DNA from: Hordeum vulgare subsp. vulgare
Lineage: Eukaryota; Streptophyta; Magnoliopsida; Poales; Poaceae
Reading direction: 5' to 3'
NCBI RefSeq assembly: GCF_904849725.1
Contig: NC_058519.1
Location: 106,070,881 to 106,134,880, forward strand
DNA length: 64,000 nucleotides
The translations under genes were made by a program, and so were the position numbers. The notes beneath the pieces were generated by a model, which saw nothing but the letters and a program-made list of their open reading frames with translations, had not been told where the DNA came from and searched no databases. Below are positions 30,451 to 42,573 of this stretch, piece after piece. The number at the start of each line of letters is the position of its first letter. Within the stretch, counting starts at the first letter, position 1.

Positions 30451-30780
30451 AGGGTGCTTGGATTCAAGGGACTTATTTTAGTTTGACTAAAAATAGTCTT
30501 TTTAAGAGGCTAAAGTTCCAAGCACCCCTGACTAAAGAGGGGCTAAAAAAAAAAATTAGTCAGGGGTACCCCTACTAAAATATGAATTAGTCCTCTTTCT
30601 CCTCATTTAACTCCTCTCCTTTAACACATGCGAGTTCTGGATTGGAGGGTTTGGAGGATAATAAATGTTCATTAACTTGATTGTAGTCTCTTTAGTACTT
30701 GGATCCAAGCATGGGTGAGGCTAGCAAGTTTTAGTCCCACTACTTTTAGTCATGGGACTAAAATGTATCCAAGCACCCTC
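30451..30780. mobile_element. MITE with AGGGTGCTTGGAT termini
   Basis: Left end AGGGTGCTTGGAT and right end ATCCAAGCACCCT are inverted repeats with further pairing inside (GGGACT, TTTTAGTC). About 330 bp. It sits in a stretch that also holds the right half of a Tourist-like end (CCACTATAGCTAGCC) and a GGAGGGAGTA Stowaway-like end at 30797, so several MITEs overlap. Confidence 0.7.
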
Positions 30781-31342
30781 TAATGCATCGAGACGGAGGG
30801 AGTAGTTGCATTGGCATTTATATCATCATGTTACTTTCAAATTAATTTGTAATAGGATTATCAACCCCTAGCATCAATTTAATTCAAATAGGTTCAAATA
30901 AAATAGTCTTCAATGAATCCAAAATAGCCATCAGAAATACTCATGATTTTTGACAAAGGTGAAATCCTCTGCCAAAAATGATGTTGACATTTTTGGAACA
31001 TTTTGGATATTTGATTCAACTTCATTTAATCTTATTACTAGATGCATTAGCTAAATCAAAAGCATGTTGCCATGTCAGTATCATACATCATAATGTTGCA
31101 TTTCCGTGCATAATTATGATCCTTCTTTGTTGCCGGTGTTGCTTCCTCTCAGTAGACATTGTTCCGACGATGAGATCGGTGTCACTAATGAAGGCACAAT
31201 GATATCTTTGGAATTGTCACACAAGCAACCCCCCTTGAGCATATTGATGTAAACCCACTCTCTCGCTCCTGCTCTCTTTTACTGGATTAGGACAACACCG
31301 ATTCAACTGTTACATGTTTTGGTAGTTGAACCATTTCCCCTG
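30781..31342. other. Unassigned AT-rich DNA
   Basis: I see no gene or clear repeat boundaries beyond a GGAGGGAGTA end near 30797. A few short frames (for example near 31000-31200) show no domain. Confidence 0.4.
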
Positions 31343-32302
31343 TGTAAGGGCATATTTCCACCCTAGTGGTTTTGGTGATTAATGCCAATGCTTTTGTGTA
31401 ATAATTGTGTGCACTAAGCCTTTCAGGTATTTCATCATATGGCACAAGACGGTTCATGCCCCTCGATGTATTAGTATGAAGACTGTTTTCTTCCTTACGT
31501 TTCACTCTTGGCGAACTTGAGTCGTAGGAAAAGCTGTACTATTAAGAGGGGGCCGCGTTGGAAAGGTTTGGGTGGAGTCATCACGTACACGTTTTCTCGC
31601 ACCCTCTTTCTCCCAAAAAATGTGTCCCTAACCTTGCCCTTTCCCTACCTGGAAAGATCCAAACGGTAGTATCTCTCTCCCTAGCCAACAAAACTTGTTG
31701 ATACTCTAGGGTTTGCTTGAGAGGGCCTTGATCTACACTTACACCAAGAGAAAGTTGATTCCCCCACTAATCCTTCGCGGATCTTGTTGCTCTTGGGTGT
31801 TTGAGCATCCTAGACGGTTGAGGTCACCTCGAAGCCATGTTCCATTGTGGTGAAGCTTCGTGGTTTCGCTGGGAGCATCCAATTCAGTTGTGGAAATTGC
31901 CCCAACCTTGTTTGTAAAGGTTCGGTCGCCACCTTCAAGGGCACCACTAGTGGAATCATGGCATCTCGCATTGTGTGAGGGCGTGAGGAGAATACGGTGG
32001 ACTTAGTGACATCTTGGGGAGCATTGTGCCTCCACACCGCTCTAACAGAGATGTACTTCCCCTCAAATGGAAGGAACTTCAGAAGCACATCCTTGTCTTC
32101 ATCGATTTCACTTGTGGTTACTTCTTACCTTTACTTGTATATGTTACTTGTTTGTTATTGTTTTTGTTAGCATCATATAGGTTGCTCATGTAGTTGCATA
32201 TATAGACAAACTAATTGTTGGTAAAATTAATTTGTTGAAAGAAAATCTTAAAATTGGTAGTTGCCTATTCACCCCCTCTAGTCAACCATATCGATTCTTT
32301 CA
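31343..32302 (+). mobile_element. 5' LTR of a Sirevirus-like Copia element
   Basis: About 960 bp, from TGTAAGGGCATATTTCC to TCGATTCTTTCA, followed by TGGTATCAGAGC (32305-32316), the initiator tRNA-Met primer-binding site. The left limit is judged from the TG start and my memory of related LTR starts and could be off by a few bases. The matching 3' LTR is not in the window. Confidence 0.7.
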
Positions 32303-32353
32303 ATTGGTATCAGAGCTAAGTCTCTTTGTTAAGGGTTTCACCACCCAAAGAGT

Positions 32354-35300
32354 ATGGTTGACGACAGGGATCAGGTTATGGAGTTGCCCGAGGCCGAGGT
32401 TGTGAACTCGGTCACCCTAGAGGATCTAAATGAGGCTATTTCCTCTCTTAGATCCTCAGAGGCTATCGAGGTCAAATCCATGCTTAAAGATTTCCTTGAA
32501 GGCCTCAGACTTCCTACGAATCCATTGCGTGTGGTTAATCTCACAACTTTGGAGTCGGAGGCCAACTCTGAGAAGGAGAATGCCAGAAGTGATAAGAATA
32601 AGTTGCCTCAAGGAACGAGCGGGGGGGGGGGGATACCTATGCCTCGGTTCCTCCTCCCGTGGTCTATGGAGGACCGGTTCACGCACCGCATATTATTAAC
32701 CTTGGTTCTCCTCCTAAACTTGTTACTAATGACTTTGCTAATTAGGTTTTTTGTATGAAGGCTCATTTGAATCATAGCTCAACACAACTTTGGAGAATCA
32801 TCGAGCAAGGGTACTACCCACATGATCCAAGCAAGCTCACCCCAAGAGAAGAGGTCATCAATCATCTCAATCACTCCAACTTATTCATCTTTCAAGGAGT
32901 TGTTCCCATTGAAGATCTTGCTCACTTGCGTCCCTTCACTCGTGCCAAATATTGCTGGGAGCACATTATTTCCATGTACAAGGGAAGCTTAAGTATTTAA
33001 CAACCAACTATGAAGTGATTCTTGATGCGGCCAATGAATTTGTGATGCCTGATGATGAGGACCCTCGTGAGCTCTATCGGAGGGTGACAACCCTTGCCGT
33101 TGTTCTTAAAGATCATGGAAGCAAGGATGTGGGTGACAATTGGATCAAGCGAAAGTTTATAAAGGATATCATGCCTTTGAACAAGGCCATGTCCTCCTTC
33201 ATTCGGCAAAGGCCAGACTTTGACTCATTTTCCTCAAGTGATGTGTTGGATGAGTTCATAGCAATGAACATATTGAACAAGACCGTCGACGACGCTCTTG
33301 CTCGTGTCCAACGGTCAAGAAAAGACTCCTCCAACCTTGCTTTGAAGGCCAAGGCTGTTTTGGAGGAAGATGAACAAGAAGAAGAGGAAAGTTGTCCCGA
33401 AGACACCAAATATGCTTACCACAAGCACATGGCTCTTGCGTCAAGGAAATTTTGGGGCAACAATAGAAACTCAAGGCCCAACTGCTCCAATAACAACTCA
33501 AGTGGGTCCAAGGGCAAGCAACACATGAGGAATTTCTACAATCGTGGCATTGTGAGTCACTTTGTGGTAGATTGTCCTTATGAGAACAGGGAAGACAATG
33601 GTGGCAAGCTTATTCGCAAAGGCAAGGCCAAGCCCTTCCGCAACAAGAACAACTTCCCAAGGAAGATGCCCCAAAAGGTGTTGGTGGCTCAAGAAGAGTA
33701 CCTCTCCGACGTGTATGATGACGATGAGGAAACTGGTGAAGTAATGGGAATGGCCATGGTGGCCATTGCATCCTCTTCTCCAAGCAAGGTGTCCCTCTTC
33801 GACGCGCCCAACGAGAACCGCATTGCCAAGTGCCTCATGGCCAAGGAATCCAACAAGGTAACCCCCAATATCAAAACTACCATTTCCACTACCCCCTCTC
33901 CTATGGATAGTGGGGATGAAAAAGGGGAGGCAAATGTCGAGGAAAATTCCTTTGATAGATTTATGAGAAAGCTCAAGGGTAAAACCAAGTAGCATTTTGT
34001 TGCTCTCTTGGAACAACTAGGAGAGACTAGTGACCTCAATGAAACTCATGAATAAACTATCTCTATGTTAGAAGGACATAGTCGTGACTATGCCGATGAG
34101 ATAGTGGATATTTCCATTGCTCTTGAGGAAGAACAAGGTTTTCGTTTGGTTCTTGAGGAGTCACACAACGATGACCGTGCTAAATTACAAAAAGATCATG
34201 ATCATGCTCTTGTTCTTACCCGTGTGCTCCAATCCGAAAAGGTTCACTTGGGATTGACATTAATAGACTCAAGGAAGAGTTTGGCACACTTGACAAGGCT
34301 CATAAGGCTTTGAAGAGTGTTCATGCTTCTTTAAAAGTGTCTCATTTTCAACTCCAAGTAAAACTTACTAAGGAAATAGCCACATGCTCTCCTTTTGTAT
34401 TAATTGATAATGCCCATGCTACTAACCCGTGTTGTGAGCATGTGCACCTTGTGGAGGAGAATGCCAAGTTAAAATGGCAACTTGAGAAAGGCCTTGTGAC
34501 ATGCATCCAAGGTGAAAAGAATCTTAGTGACCTTTTGAGGAATCAAAGGGAAGTGGTTGCAAACGAAGGAGTTGGGTTTACACCCAAGTCCAAGAAGAAC
34601 AAGAAGATCAAGACCAAGCAACCTCCCCCGCTCAAGGAAACCTTTGTTAAAGCCATGTAGGGTTCTCATGAGAAGAAGAAGGACAAAGCTAACGGTGGTA
34701 ATGCCAAGAAGGGCAAAGCCCTCCCTCCCTCCCGACAATGTCGTCGACTTTAACCACTCTTATGTTTTATGCCATGCTAGTGATGGAAATGTATTTGATA
34801 AATTTGTTGGTTCTTCTTATGAGTACATTGAATGGTCTATTTGGATTCCTAAGATTGTTGTTACTAACCAGAAAGGACCCATTAAAGAATGGGTACCTCA
34901 ATCCAAGCATTGATCTTATGTAGGAGTTTTCTTTCGGTGGAGTTTTATGGTTTGTTGATAGCGGAGCGACAAATCATATGACTGGAAGCAAGGACTTGGT
35001 GGTGGACATTCATCTTGACCCATCCGTGGCCACCCGAGTCTCCTTTGGTGATGATGTGATTTCAAGGGTATTGGGTCTTGGCAAGGTGGTAATTGCACCA
35101 GAACTTTCCATTGAGAATGTCAGGCTTGTTGAGACCCTTGCATACAATTTACTTTTCGTTCATCAACTTGCACTCATGGGTTTTAGAATGTTCTTTGGTG
35201 TTGACTCCGTGGCCCTTCTGTGGAGCAACTCTTAAAGTAGCCTTTGTTGGGCATGCCGAGAATGATCTCTGTGTGGTTAACTTTCTTAGAGCGACCCACT

Positions 35301-35492
35301 AAGACCGCGACTTGCCTAATGGGTAAAGTTGACATGGGATGGCTTTGGCATCGCCGGCTAGCCCATGTCAATATGAGATCTTTGCAAAGTCTCCTCAAAT
35401 GGGATCATGTTCTTGGGCTAAAAAATGTGAGTTTTTCCAGAGATCGTGCATGCAGTGCTTGTATTGATGGAAAGCTACATGAGATAGCTCAC
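32354..35492 (+). pseudogene. Sirevirus-like Copia gag, protease and pre-integrase region, degenerate
   Basis: Gag begins at the ATG at 32354. Lesions: a G-run frameshift near 32620-32632, a TAG in place of Trp near 32742, a frame change near 32990, and stops near 33990 and 34053. Recognisable parts are KAHLNHSSTQLWRIIEQGYY, the long gag frame 32990-33990, and a zinc knuckle reduced to YNRGIVSHFVVDCPY (Cys residues lost). There follow a Glu/Lys/His-rich coiled segment typical of Sireviruses, the protease active site VDSGATNHM near 34955, and GAG-pre-integrase MGWLWHRRLAHVNMRSLQSL near 35340. The sequence stops at 35492, where a Gypsy LTR is inserted; integrase and reverse transcriptase must lie beyond the window. 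Confidence 0.85.
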
Positions 35493-35941
35493 CGAGGGAG
35501 TCCGGGACTAAGGGGTCCTTGGACGGTCGGCCCGTCTCTTAGAGTCTGACCTAATGGGCCATGTTGTTGAAGACCAGATTGTTCAAGAAGGAAAGCTCCG
35601 AAGACTGGCGTGTCATCCAAATTAAGTAGTCTAGGTCGGCGCCTCGGTCCTCGACTGGAGGTCGGTTATGTGTAACCCTAGGAGCCCCTCGTGTCTATAT
35701 AAACCAGATTGTCTCATCCGTCTAGCCAAGTTTACTCATCTAGGCTTTTAGCTCATACGATCTCGAGGTAGATCAACTCTATAATCCTCACCCACATTAA
35801 TATAATCAAGCAGGACATAGGGTTTTACCTCCTCAAGAGGGACCAAACCTGGGTAAACACTGTCTCCTTCATCCCCTAGAACACATCGATCCAAGTTCGT
35901 ACATCTCGGGACCCCCTACTCGAGATCCACTGGTTTTGACA
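35493..35941 (+). mobile_element. 5' LTR of Tat-lineage Gypsy (H)
   Basis: A 449-bp LTR. The start reads CGAGGGAGTCC where TGAGGGAGTCC is expected, so the terminal T is mutated. It contains a TATA-like TCTATATAAACC near 35694 and ends GGTTTTGACA. The usual leader CTGAGATTTGTGCTTTCATT of this Triticeae group follows. The element continues with interruptions to the right edge; its 3' LTR is outside the window. Confidence 0.85.
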
Positions 35942-38230
35942 CTGAGATTTGTGCTTTCATTGAGAGTTGCACTGAAGGATCGCAGTAAGGATTTATGGCA
36001 CGCTTAGTCATCGACGAAGAGATCTGCAACAAGAATGTCTTTGTCCTCGGATAAATCTTCGCATTTGCAACCATTGTTCTGCATGTCGATCCGGCCGGCA
36101 ACCTTGGTCAGGTTGAAAGGTTCACCCATGGTGAGGAAGTTTGGTTTGGGAGCCTAAAGTTCACCACCCCCCCGGGGAGATCTTGTGTTAACAAGGCTCC
36201 TAGCTCCTTTCGAGGAACCCACACGCCCCGATGATTTGACCTCGGAAGCCGTGGATCCCACTACTGGAACGACTTTGACCCTTGGTCCGGCCTTAGAGCC
36301 CGACGTGGTCGATACGCCCAGATTCAGCTTAGCCGAACACAACCCGGGAGCGTCCTCGAACGACCCGTGGGCATCAGTGCCATGGGCCAACCCCGAGCAC
36401 TCAAACAGTATGGACTCTGCTGAGACCCCGTTACACGAGTTACCCGACCAGATCCAATCTATGGGCATGATCTGCGACAAATCTCCGATCTACGATTGAG
36501 TCGGGCTTAGACCCGAGGACGGGGAAATTCAGGTCCCACCCATTGCACATTTGGTCCCCACCGTCTAGTGCCCGGCTAATGGCTCCCCATATCAACTAAT
36601 AGAACTAAGGACGATCTACATCCCGGTTACCGATCATGTGGACTCCTCCGGTAATCCAGAATCTGGATCTCGTCCTGAGAAAAACTCGAGACAAGTGGCC
36701 GACCCGGCATGCAACCCAGAATCAGTGCAGTAGGGTCTCTTTGTAACCACAGACCCTGAGCCTGCGACGCTAAACCCTACTAAAGCATGGTATGCATTCG
36801 CCAAGGTCTCAGACTCTTATCTCATGTGAACACGAAATTTCATCCCACCCACCAACCAACTCGTGCATCCCTTGGGAAAAGCTAAAGAGTTCGGTTTACG
36901 GGACCCATATAAGGTCATACAATGGCCAGGGGAATCAATACATCACTTCTGGGATAGATTCCTCCTCAACAAGGATAGAGAAGAGGGCGCGGTGAGCAGG
37001 AGATGATGAATGCCTTCCGGCATAACTGCCATGATGAGGGCATCCTCAATGCCCTCGCCCGTCGCCGAATTCAAACCTTCGCCGAGCTGTCAAACCTGGT
37101 GCTCAATTATCGTGCCATGGAAAACACTTGGCAAATACAATAAATGTGCATGGAGCCTGGCCATATAGAGAAAACCACAGGAACCCGGAGAAGGTGCACA
37201 CCCCCATTCACGGGGAAGATTACCTCCGGGGGCGTAGAAAAAGGAACAAAACACGGACGAGAGCCAGATCGGTCCTCGACATACTATTGGACAAGCCTTG
37301 CCCCATACACTCTACCCCGCCTAACACATGCTCTACCCACAACCTTCGAGCATGTTGGGTCATGACGCAATTTGCAAAAAGTGGAGAAGCCATCCTCAAG
37401 GCCCCACTTACGGAGGAACGGTCAGGAATGCCACGTGATAGCAACGCACATATCCTAACGATCTACGAAACATTTTCCTTGAAAAATCAAAGAAAGAGAG
37501 ATCTTCAAGAACTCCATCAAATCCACCATGTAATGGCGGCAAACCCATGGCCGGACACACCAATTACTTTCGGCAAGGACGACCAACCGATCACTAGCAC
37601 AAACCGAACACTTGCCTCCCTAGTCCTCAACCCCATATTCAATGGCTTCAGACTAAATAAGGTGCTAATGGACGGGGCAACAGTTTAAACCTCATTTACG
37701 AGGACACACTGGAAAAAATGTAGTTTGATAGGTCTCGAATCGAACAAAGCAATACCACTTTTCGAGGTATCGTCCCTAGGAAAGAAGCACGTTATATCGG
37801 ACGAGTAACACTCGACGTAGTATTCGGCACGCCCGAGAACTACCAATCTGAAGAACTTCTTTTTCATATCGTACCCTTGCATAGTGGTTACCATGCCTTG
37901 TTAGGATGCGAAGCCTTCACAAGATTCCAGGCCATACCACATTACAGATGCATGAATCTCAAAATGCCGGGGCCAAAAGGCGTGATCACAGTCATAAGTG
38001 ACCCCAACAGAGCCCTCCGAGTTGAAAATAAAATGGCATCCCTAGCCCTTGAGGTACTAGCGGAAACCCCCGCCGCAGAAGAACTCACTACACTCCGTTC
38101 CATAGTGGACAAGGACGACGTGATGCTCAGTAAGCGGCCCAAATCCACGTACTTCAAACCCGCGGGCGAGGTCATCAAATTTCAGGTGCACACAACGGAC
38201 CCCAACAAAACCGCGTCCATTGGAGCCTAG
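35942..38230 (+). pseudogene. Gypsy H gag and aspartic protease region
   Basis: A degenerate Gag remnant is visible near 36990-37140 (HDEGILNALARR, FAELSNLVLNYRAME). The stretch 37128-38230 carries the region around the retroviral-type protease: PITFGKDDQPITS, VLMDGATV at the active-site position (stop at 37686), TLEKM then a TAG at about 37720, GRVTLDVVFGTPENY, and HALLGCEAFTRFQAIPHY. The family layout with a long leader places it in the Tat/Retand branch of Ty3-Gypsy. Several stops and shifts make it non-functional. Confidence 0.75.
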
Positions 38231-38254
38231 CTGGACCCCACAATCGATGAAGCA

Positions 38255-39103
38255 TTGCACACCTTTTTGCAGGAAAATTGGGACATATTCACGTGGCATC
38301 CCTTAAACATGCAAGGAATCCCTCGGGGGCTCGCGGAACACAGTCTAAATATAATAGAAGGCTTTAATCCTGTCAAACAGGCCTTGCGCCGATTTTACGA
38401 ATCAAAGCATCAAGCTATGGGTGAAGAACTTACCAAACTACTAGAAGTCGGGTTCATCAGAGAAATCAAACATCTTGACTCGGTGGCAAACCTGGTCATG
38501 GTACCAAAGAAGGACAAATCTTGGCGGCTATGCATCAATTTCAAAGACCTCTATAAGGCCTGCCCTAAAATTCCTTTCCCCTTACCCCGAATAGACCAAA
38601 TCATCGACGCAATTGCCAGACACAACTCTCTGTGTTTCCTTGATGCTTACTCCAGCTACCATCAGATTAAAATGAAGGAATCTGACCAGGCTCCAACCGC
38701 CTACATAACCCCCTATGGGCCATTCTGCTTGAACACAATGCATTTCGGGTTAAAAATGCGGGTGCCACTTACTAACACATGATCTAGACATGATTGGAGA
38801 AACGAATCAGCAAAACAGTAGATGCATACATGGACGATGTGGTCGTCAAGACCAAGCATGTCGGCCAGCTGGTAGATGACCTCACACATATGTTTGCCAA
38901 CCTACGAGAATACGACATATGGCTTAACCCGGACAAGTCTGTCTTCGGAGTCCCAGCCGACAAACTTCTCGGATTCACTGTCTCACAAAAAGGAATAGAA
39001 GCCAGTCCGGCCAAGATCCGAGCCTTGTCACAACTCGCGGTCCCTACGAAGCTGAAGCATGTCCAAAAATTGGCAGGCTGCATGGTGGCCTTGAGCCGGT
39101 TTA
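38255..39103 (+). pseudogene. Gypsy H reverse transcriptase, 5' part
   Basis: Tat-type reverse transcriptase: GFIREIKHLDSVANLVMVPK, WRLCINFKDLYKACP, CFLDAYSSYHQIKM, then after a frame break near 38770 the catalytic YMDDVVVKTK (near 38827) and the thumb/connection segment LNPDKSVFGVPADKLLGF. The frame is cut at GCMVALSRF (39103) by the 4.2-kb LTR and resumes at 52175. Confidence 0.9.
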
Positions 39104-42100
39104 TGTCACATCCCTGGATCCCTAACTAGGTTTTAGCATTGTGCTCATGTTTACATTCATTGCATTCAAGAACTTGAAACAAATTCAAAGTAAGTGGTGA
39201 AACAAAACCCCAAAAACCCTAGCCACTTCTCAAAATTCAAGGAAATTCAAAACTTGTTAAAATCAATGAACCCAAAATGGCCTCAAGAAAAGTTCAACTT
39301 TTCTGATAATTCTTGAAAACAAATTATCAGGGAAGAAAACTATTTTCAAACACATTTGGCATTTTATTTAAATTCAAAAAAGCCACTGAATTCAAGTTTA
39401 AATTTGAATTCAAAAACTTTCAAGTTTTCAAAAATGTTGAAAACTTCAGTAATGGTTGGAAATATTCCAACTAATATTTCAGTGTGTTCAAAATAATTTT
39501 TGAACTAACTTTGGAGCCAAAATAAATACCAGAACAATTCAGCTTCAAAACAGAAAAAATAGAAAAAATGGGAAAAGCTTACGTGTCGCTCAGCTGGCCC
39601 AGCCCAACTCTCTCTGTGTCGTTTTCCTCCTCGCCAGTGGGCAGCAGGAGGTGGCCGCCGCGTACTCCGGCACGGCCACGCACCTGTGTGCCTGCCTGGC
39701 CGCCGCTTCGCGCTGGCACGCGAGGGGATAACCTCCCCACAGCCTCTCCATGCTCGCCCCTCTCCTCATTCGCCCCCTCTGCCTCATCCTTCTCTGCCGC
39801 CATTAGAGCTGAGCCCGAGCTCGAGATCGCCGTCGTTCTAGCCCACCTCTCCTCCTTATGAGCCGTGCAACAGATCCGCCGCAGCTCCCTGAAGCTCCCA
39901 AGCTACGATCCCGACGCCAAGATGCAGTGAATCGACGAGACGCAGTCGTCCTCTTCCTCGGGTCACCGAAGCTCGCCACCAGCATTCTCTCTCTACAGGC
40001 CGTCCCCGAGCAAGCTAGCGCTACCACTGCACTCCCCGTGAGCCTAGCAAGATTTCCCCCAAGTTTCCCCCTTCGATCTCTTCCTCTAGCCCTGTTTTCA
40101 CTGGAGCCCGACGAGATCCGCCGCCGGAGCTCGTCGCCGGTAGCCCTCCGGTGAACAGCCCGTCCATCTGAGGCCACCAGTGGCTTCAAGGCGTCGAGTA
40201 GGTACTGTAGGAGCTCAGTCCCGTGCGTAACTCCCTCTGTTTTCATGATCCCGGTGATGCCCGAGCTTCGGCCGCCGCCAAGCTCGTCGCCGGTGCCCTC
40301 TCCGGCCAGTTCGTCCTCGGCTAAATGCAAAAATGGACCTGCGGGAGACGTGTCGTTTTTCTGGTGCACTCCGCGCAGAGTTTGGCCGCCTGTGCCGCGT
40401 TTCCGAGCCTCTCCGCCATCCTGGAGGTTGCCGGAGGCTCACCACCGGCGAGAACGACCTCGCCGCCGGTGGATCTGACCCCCTGAGTCTATGACAGGTG
40501 GGGCCAACCTCTGGTTAATTAGTAATAATAAAAATAAAATTAACTTAAAATTAACCTAAGCAGTCACTCACAGGTGGGTCCTACCCTGCTAATTAACTAA
40601 TTAACTTAAATTTAAACTAAAAACTGGCCTGAGTCACTGACCAGTGGGTCCCACTAGTCAGGTTTGACTTTCAACGGCCAGTTGGACCTGTTGATGTCAT
40701 GCTGATGCAATAAAGCTTTTTTCTGTTTAAAAATAATTCCAGAATAAGTTCAAAACTTTGGAAATTCATAAAAGTTTGAATATAACTCCAAATTGGACAA
40801 ATAATATGTGAAAAATGATCAGGAAAATCCAAGGAATCTGAATATGTCATTTTCAAACATGTTTGAAAATGTTAACTTCACCAAACATGCAAAATGGTGA
40901 ATATGTTAAATTTGATAAATGCTTTGGAGTTGGAATTCGAAATTCATTTGAATTCCACTTCAAATGCCATGACCAAACAATGCTCAATCACAACCAGCAA
41001 CTCAACATATCATTCCCATGAATGTTAAAACAAGATGACCTGAGCATGAGGTCGAATCAATTAAAAGGGTATTCGAAAATACCTGGTTTGAAGTGATATT
41101 TGAATCTTGATTCAAATCAACTTCAACTTAATAAATGGTAGCTACATTAGCCTACCACCTTTCATCTTCATGCCATGCTCATGCATCATCTTGTTGCATA
41201 TGATTGATATTGATTGATGTCATTTCTATCGGTTGGCTCCGCTCCTCCGGATTCTACCGAATATCCGACTGACGGATATTGTCCCTCTGCTGAGCAACAA
41301 GGCAAGAACCACTTTGATCATCCCGATAAATCCCATGTTCTCGCTCCTGCTCTTATTTCTTGCATTAGGGCAAATGCTTTCACTGCTTTTACTACGTTAG
41401 TTGAACCCACTTCCTTTGCATGACCTGTCTTTGTCACAGTAAATAGCTGAACCTTGCAACCTAGCATACCTGGTAGATGCTTGAACCATGATGTGCCTTA
41501 TCCTGCTATGCATGCTATGCTTAGAGTTGTGTATGGTCTGTCATCTGGGTGATGAACAAAATCGTGAGAATGTGTTCAGTAAGTAAAGGTTGTGTGTTGA
41601 ACCTGATTTGGTAAAGGTACCGGTGAAAGGCTATGTAGGAGTACATGGCGAGTTGTTTCATTGGAACCGTCCTTAGGAACCGAGTTCCGTGTATGTAATC
41701 CAAGACTAGATACTATCACACGTTGGGATACTTAATTGACCCTCTCGACTTATTAATCGCTTAGTACTCGGTCCAGGAGTTGCAAGTAGTTTCTGGTGTT
41801 TATAGTCATGCTGGAGGCCGTGCGTAGCGCTGACCTTAGAGGTGGGCTATGATGCGCTAGGAAGTGGCATGGTGTACCAAGTGGCACCCGGATGGTGGGC
41901 TTGGGAACCCTGTGCAAATCGTTTGGGGCCATGGCAGAAACCTCGGCCGGACTTCCGTGCGGGTTACCCTCAGATAGGCGATAGACCTGGACTAAGTATT
42001 AGCGTGGTTAACGGTCGTGGCCGACTCCCTTGCTGGGCTTCCGCTTGAAGGTTGCCGAGGTGCATGATGTGCACATGGCGATAAGTGGCGAGAGCGTGTT

Positions 42101-42573
42101 TGAAGAAGTACACCCCTGCAGGGTTATGATCTATTCGAATAGCCACGTCCGCAGATATGGACTACTTGGAAGCATATGTTGTTCATAGATAACTTTAATG
42201 GCTACTCATAAAATTGTCAAGATAAGCGTGAGTGTCGTGGACGGCATTTCCGTATGGAGACGGAATGATTCCACGATGGAGTATTGTTGTGGTGTTGGTG
42301 GACTCGTGTGCGAGAAATCAAGTTGTCAAAATTATTTAAAAATGCAAGTTGTCTAGCCACGAGTCAAATGCTCGCTTTCCGCATGAAACCCCACAATTCC
42401 TTATTGATACATTGCATGAGTAGATAGCTTATCCTAAAGTCTTGCTGAGTACTTTTGTACTCACGTTTGCTTAATAAATTGTTGCAGAGGTTGTTAATGA
42501 CCCTAATGGAGGGTTCTACCTAGACACCGACGACGACGAGTAGCCGGTATCCCAGCTACGATCTGGCCCTAGG

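Noticed and set aside
39568..40478. GC-rich Ser/Pro/Arg frames that resemble a cellular exon
   Set aside because: They lie inside the 4.2-kb solo LTR and have no conserved motif.
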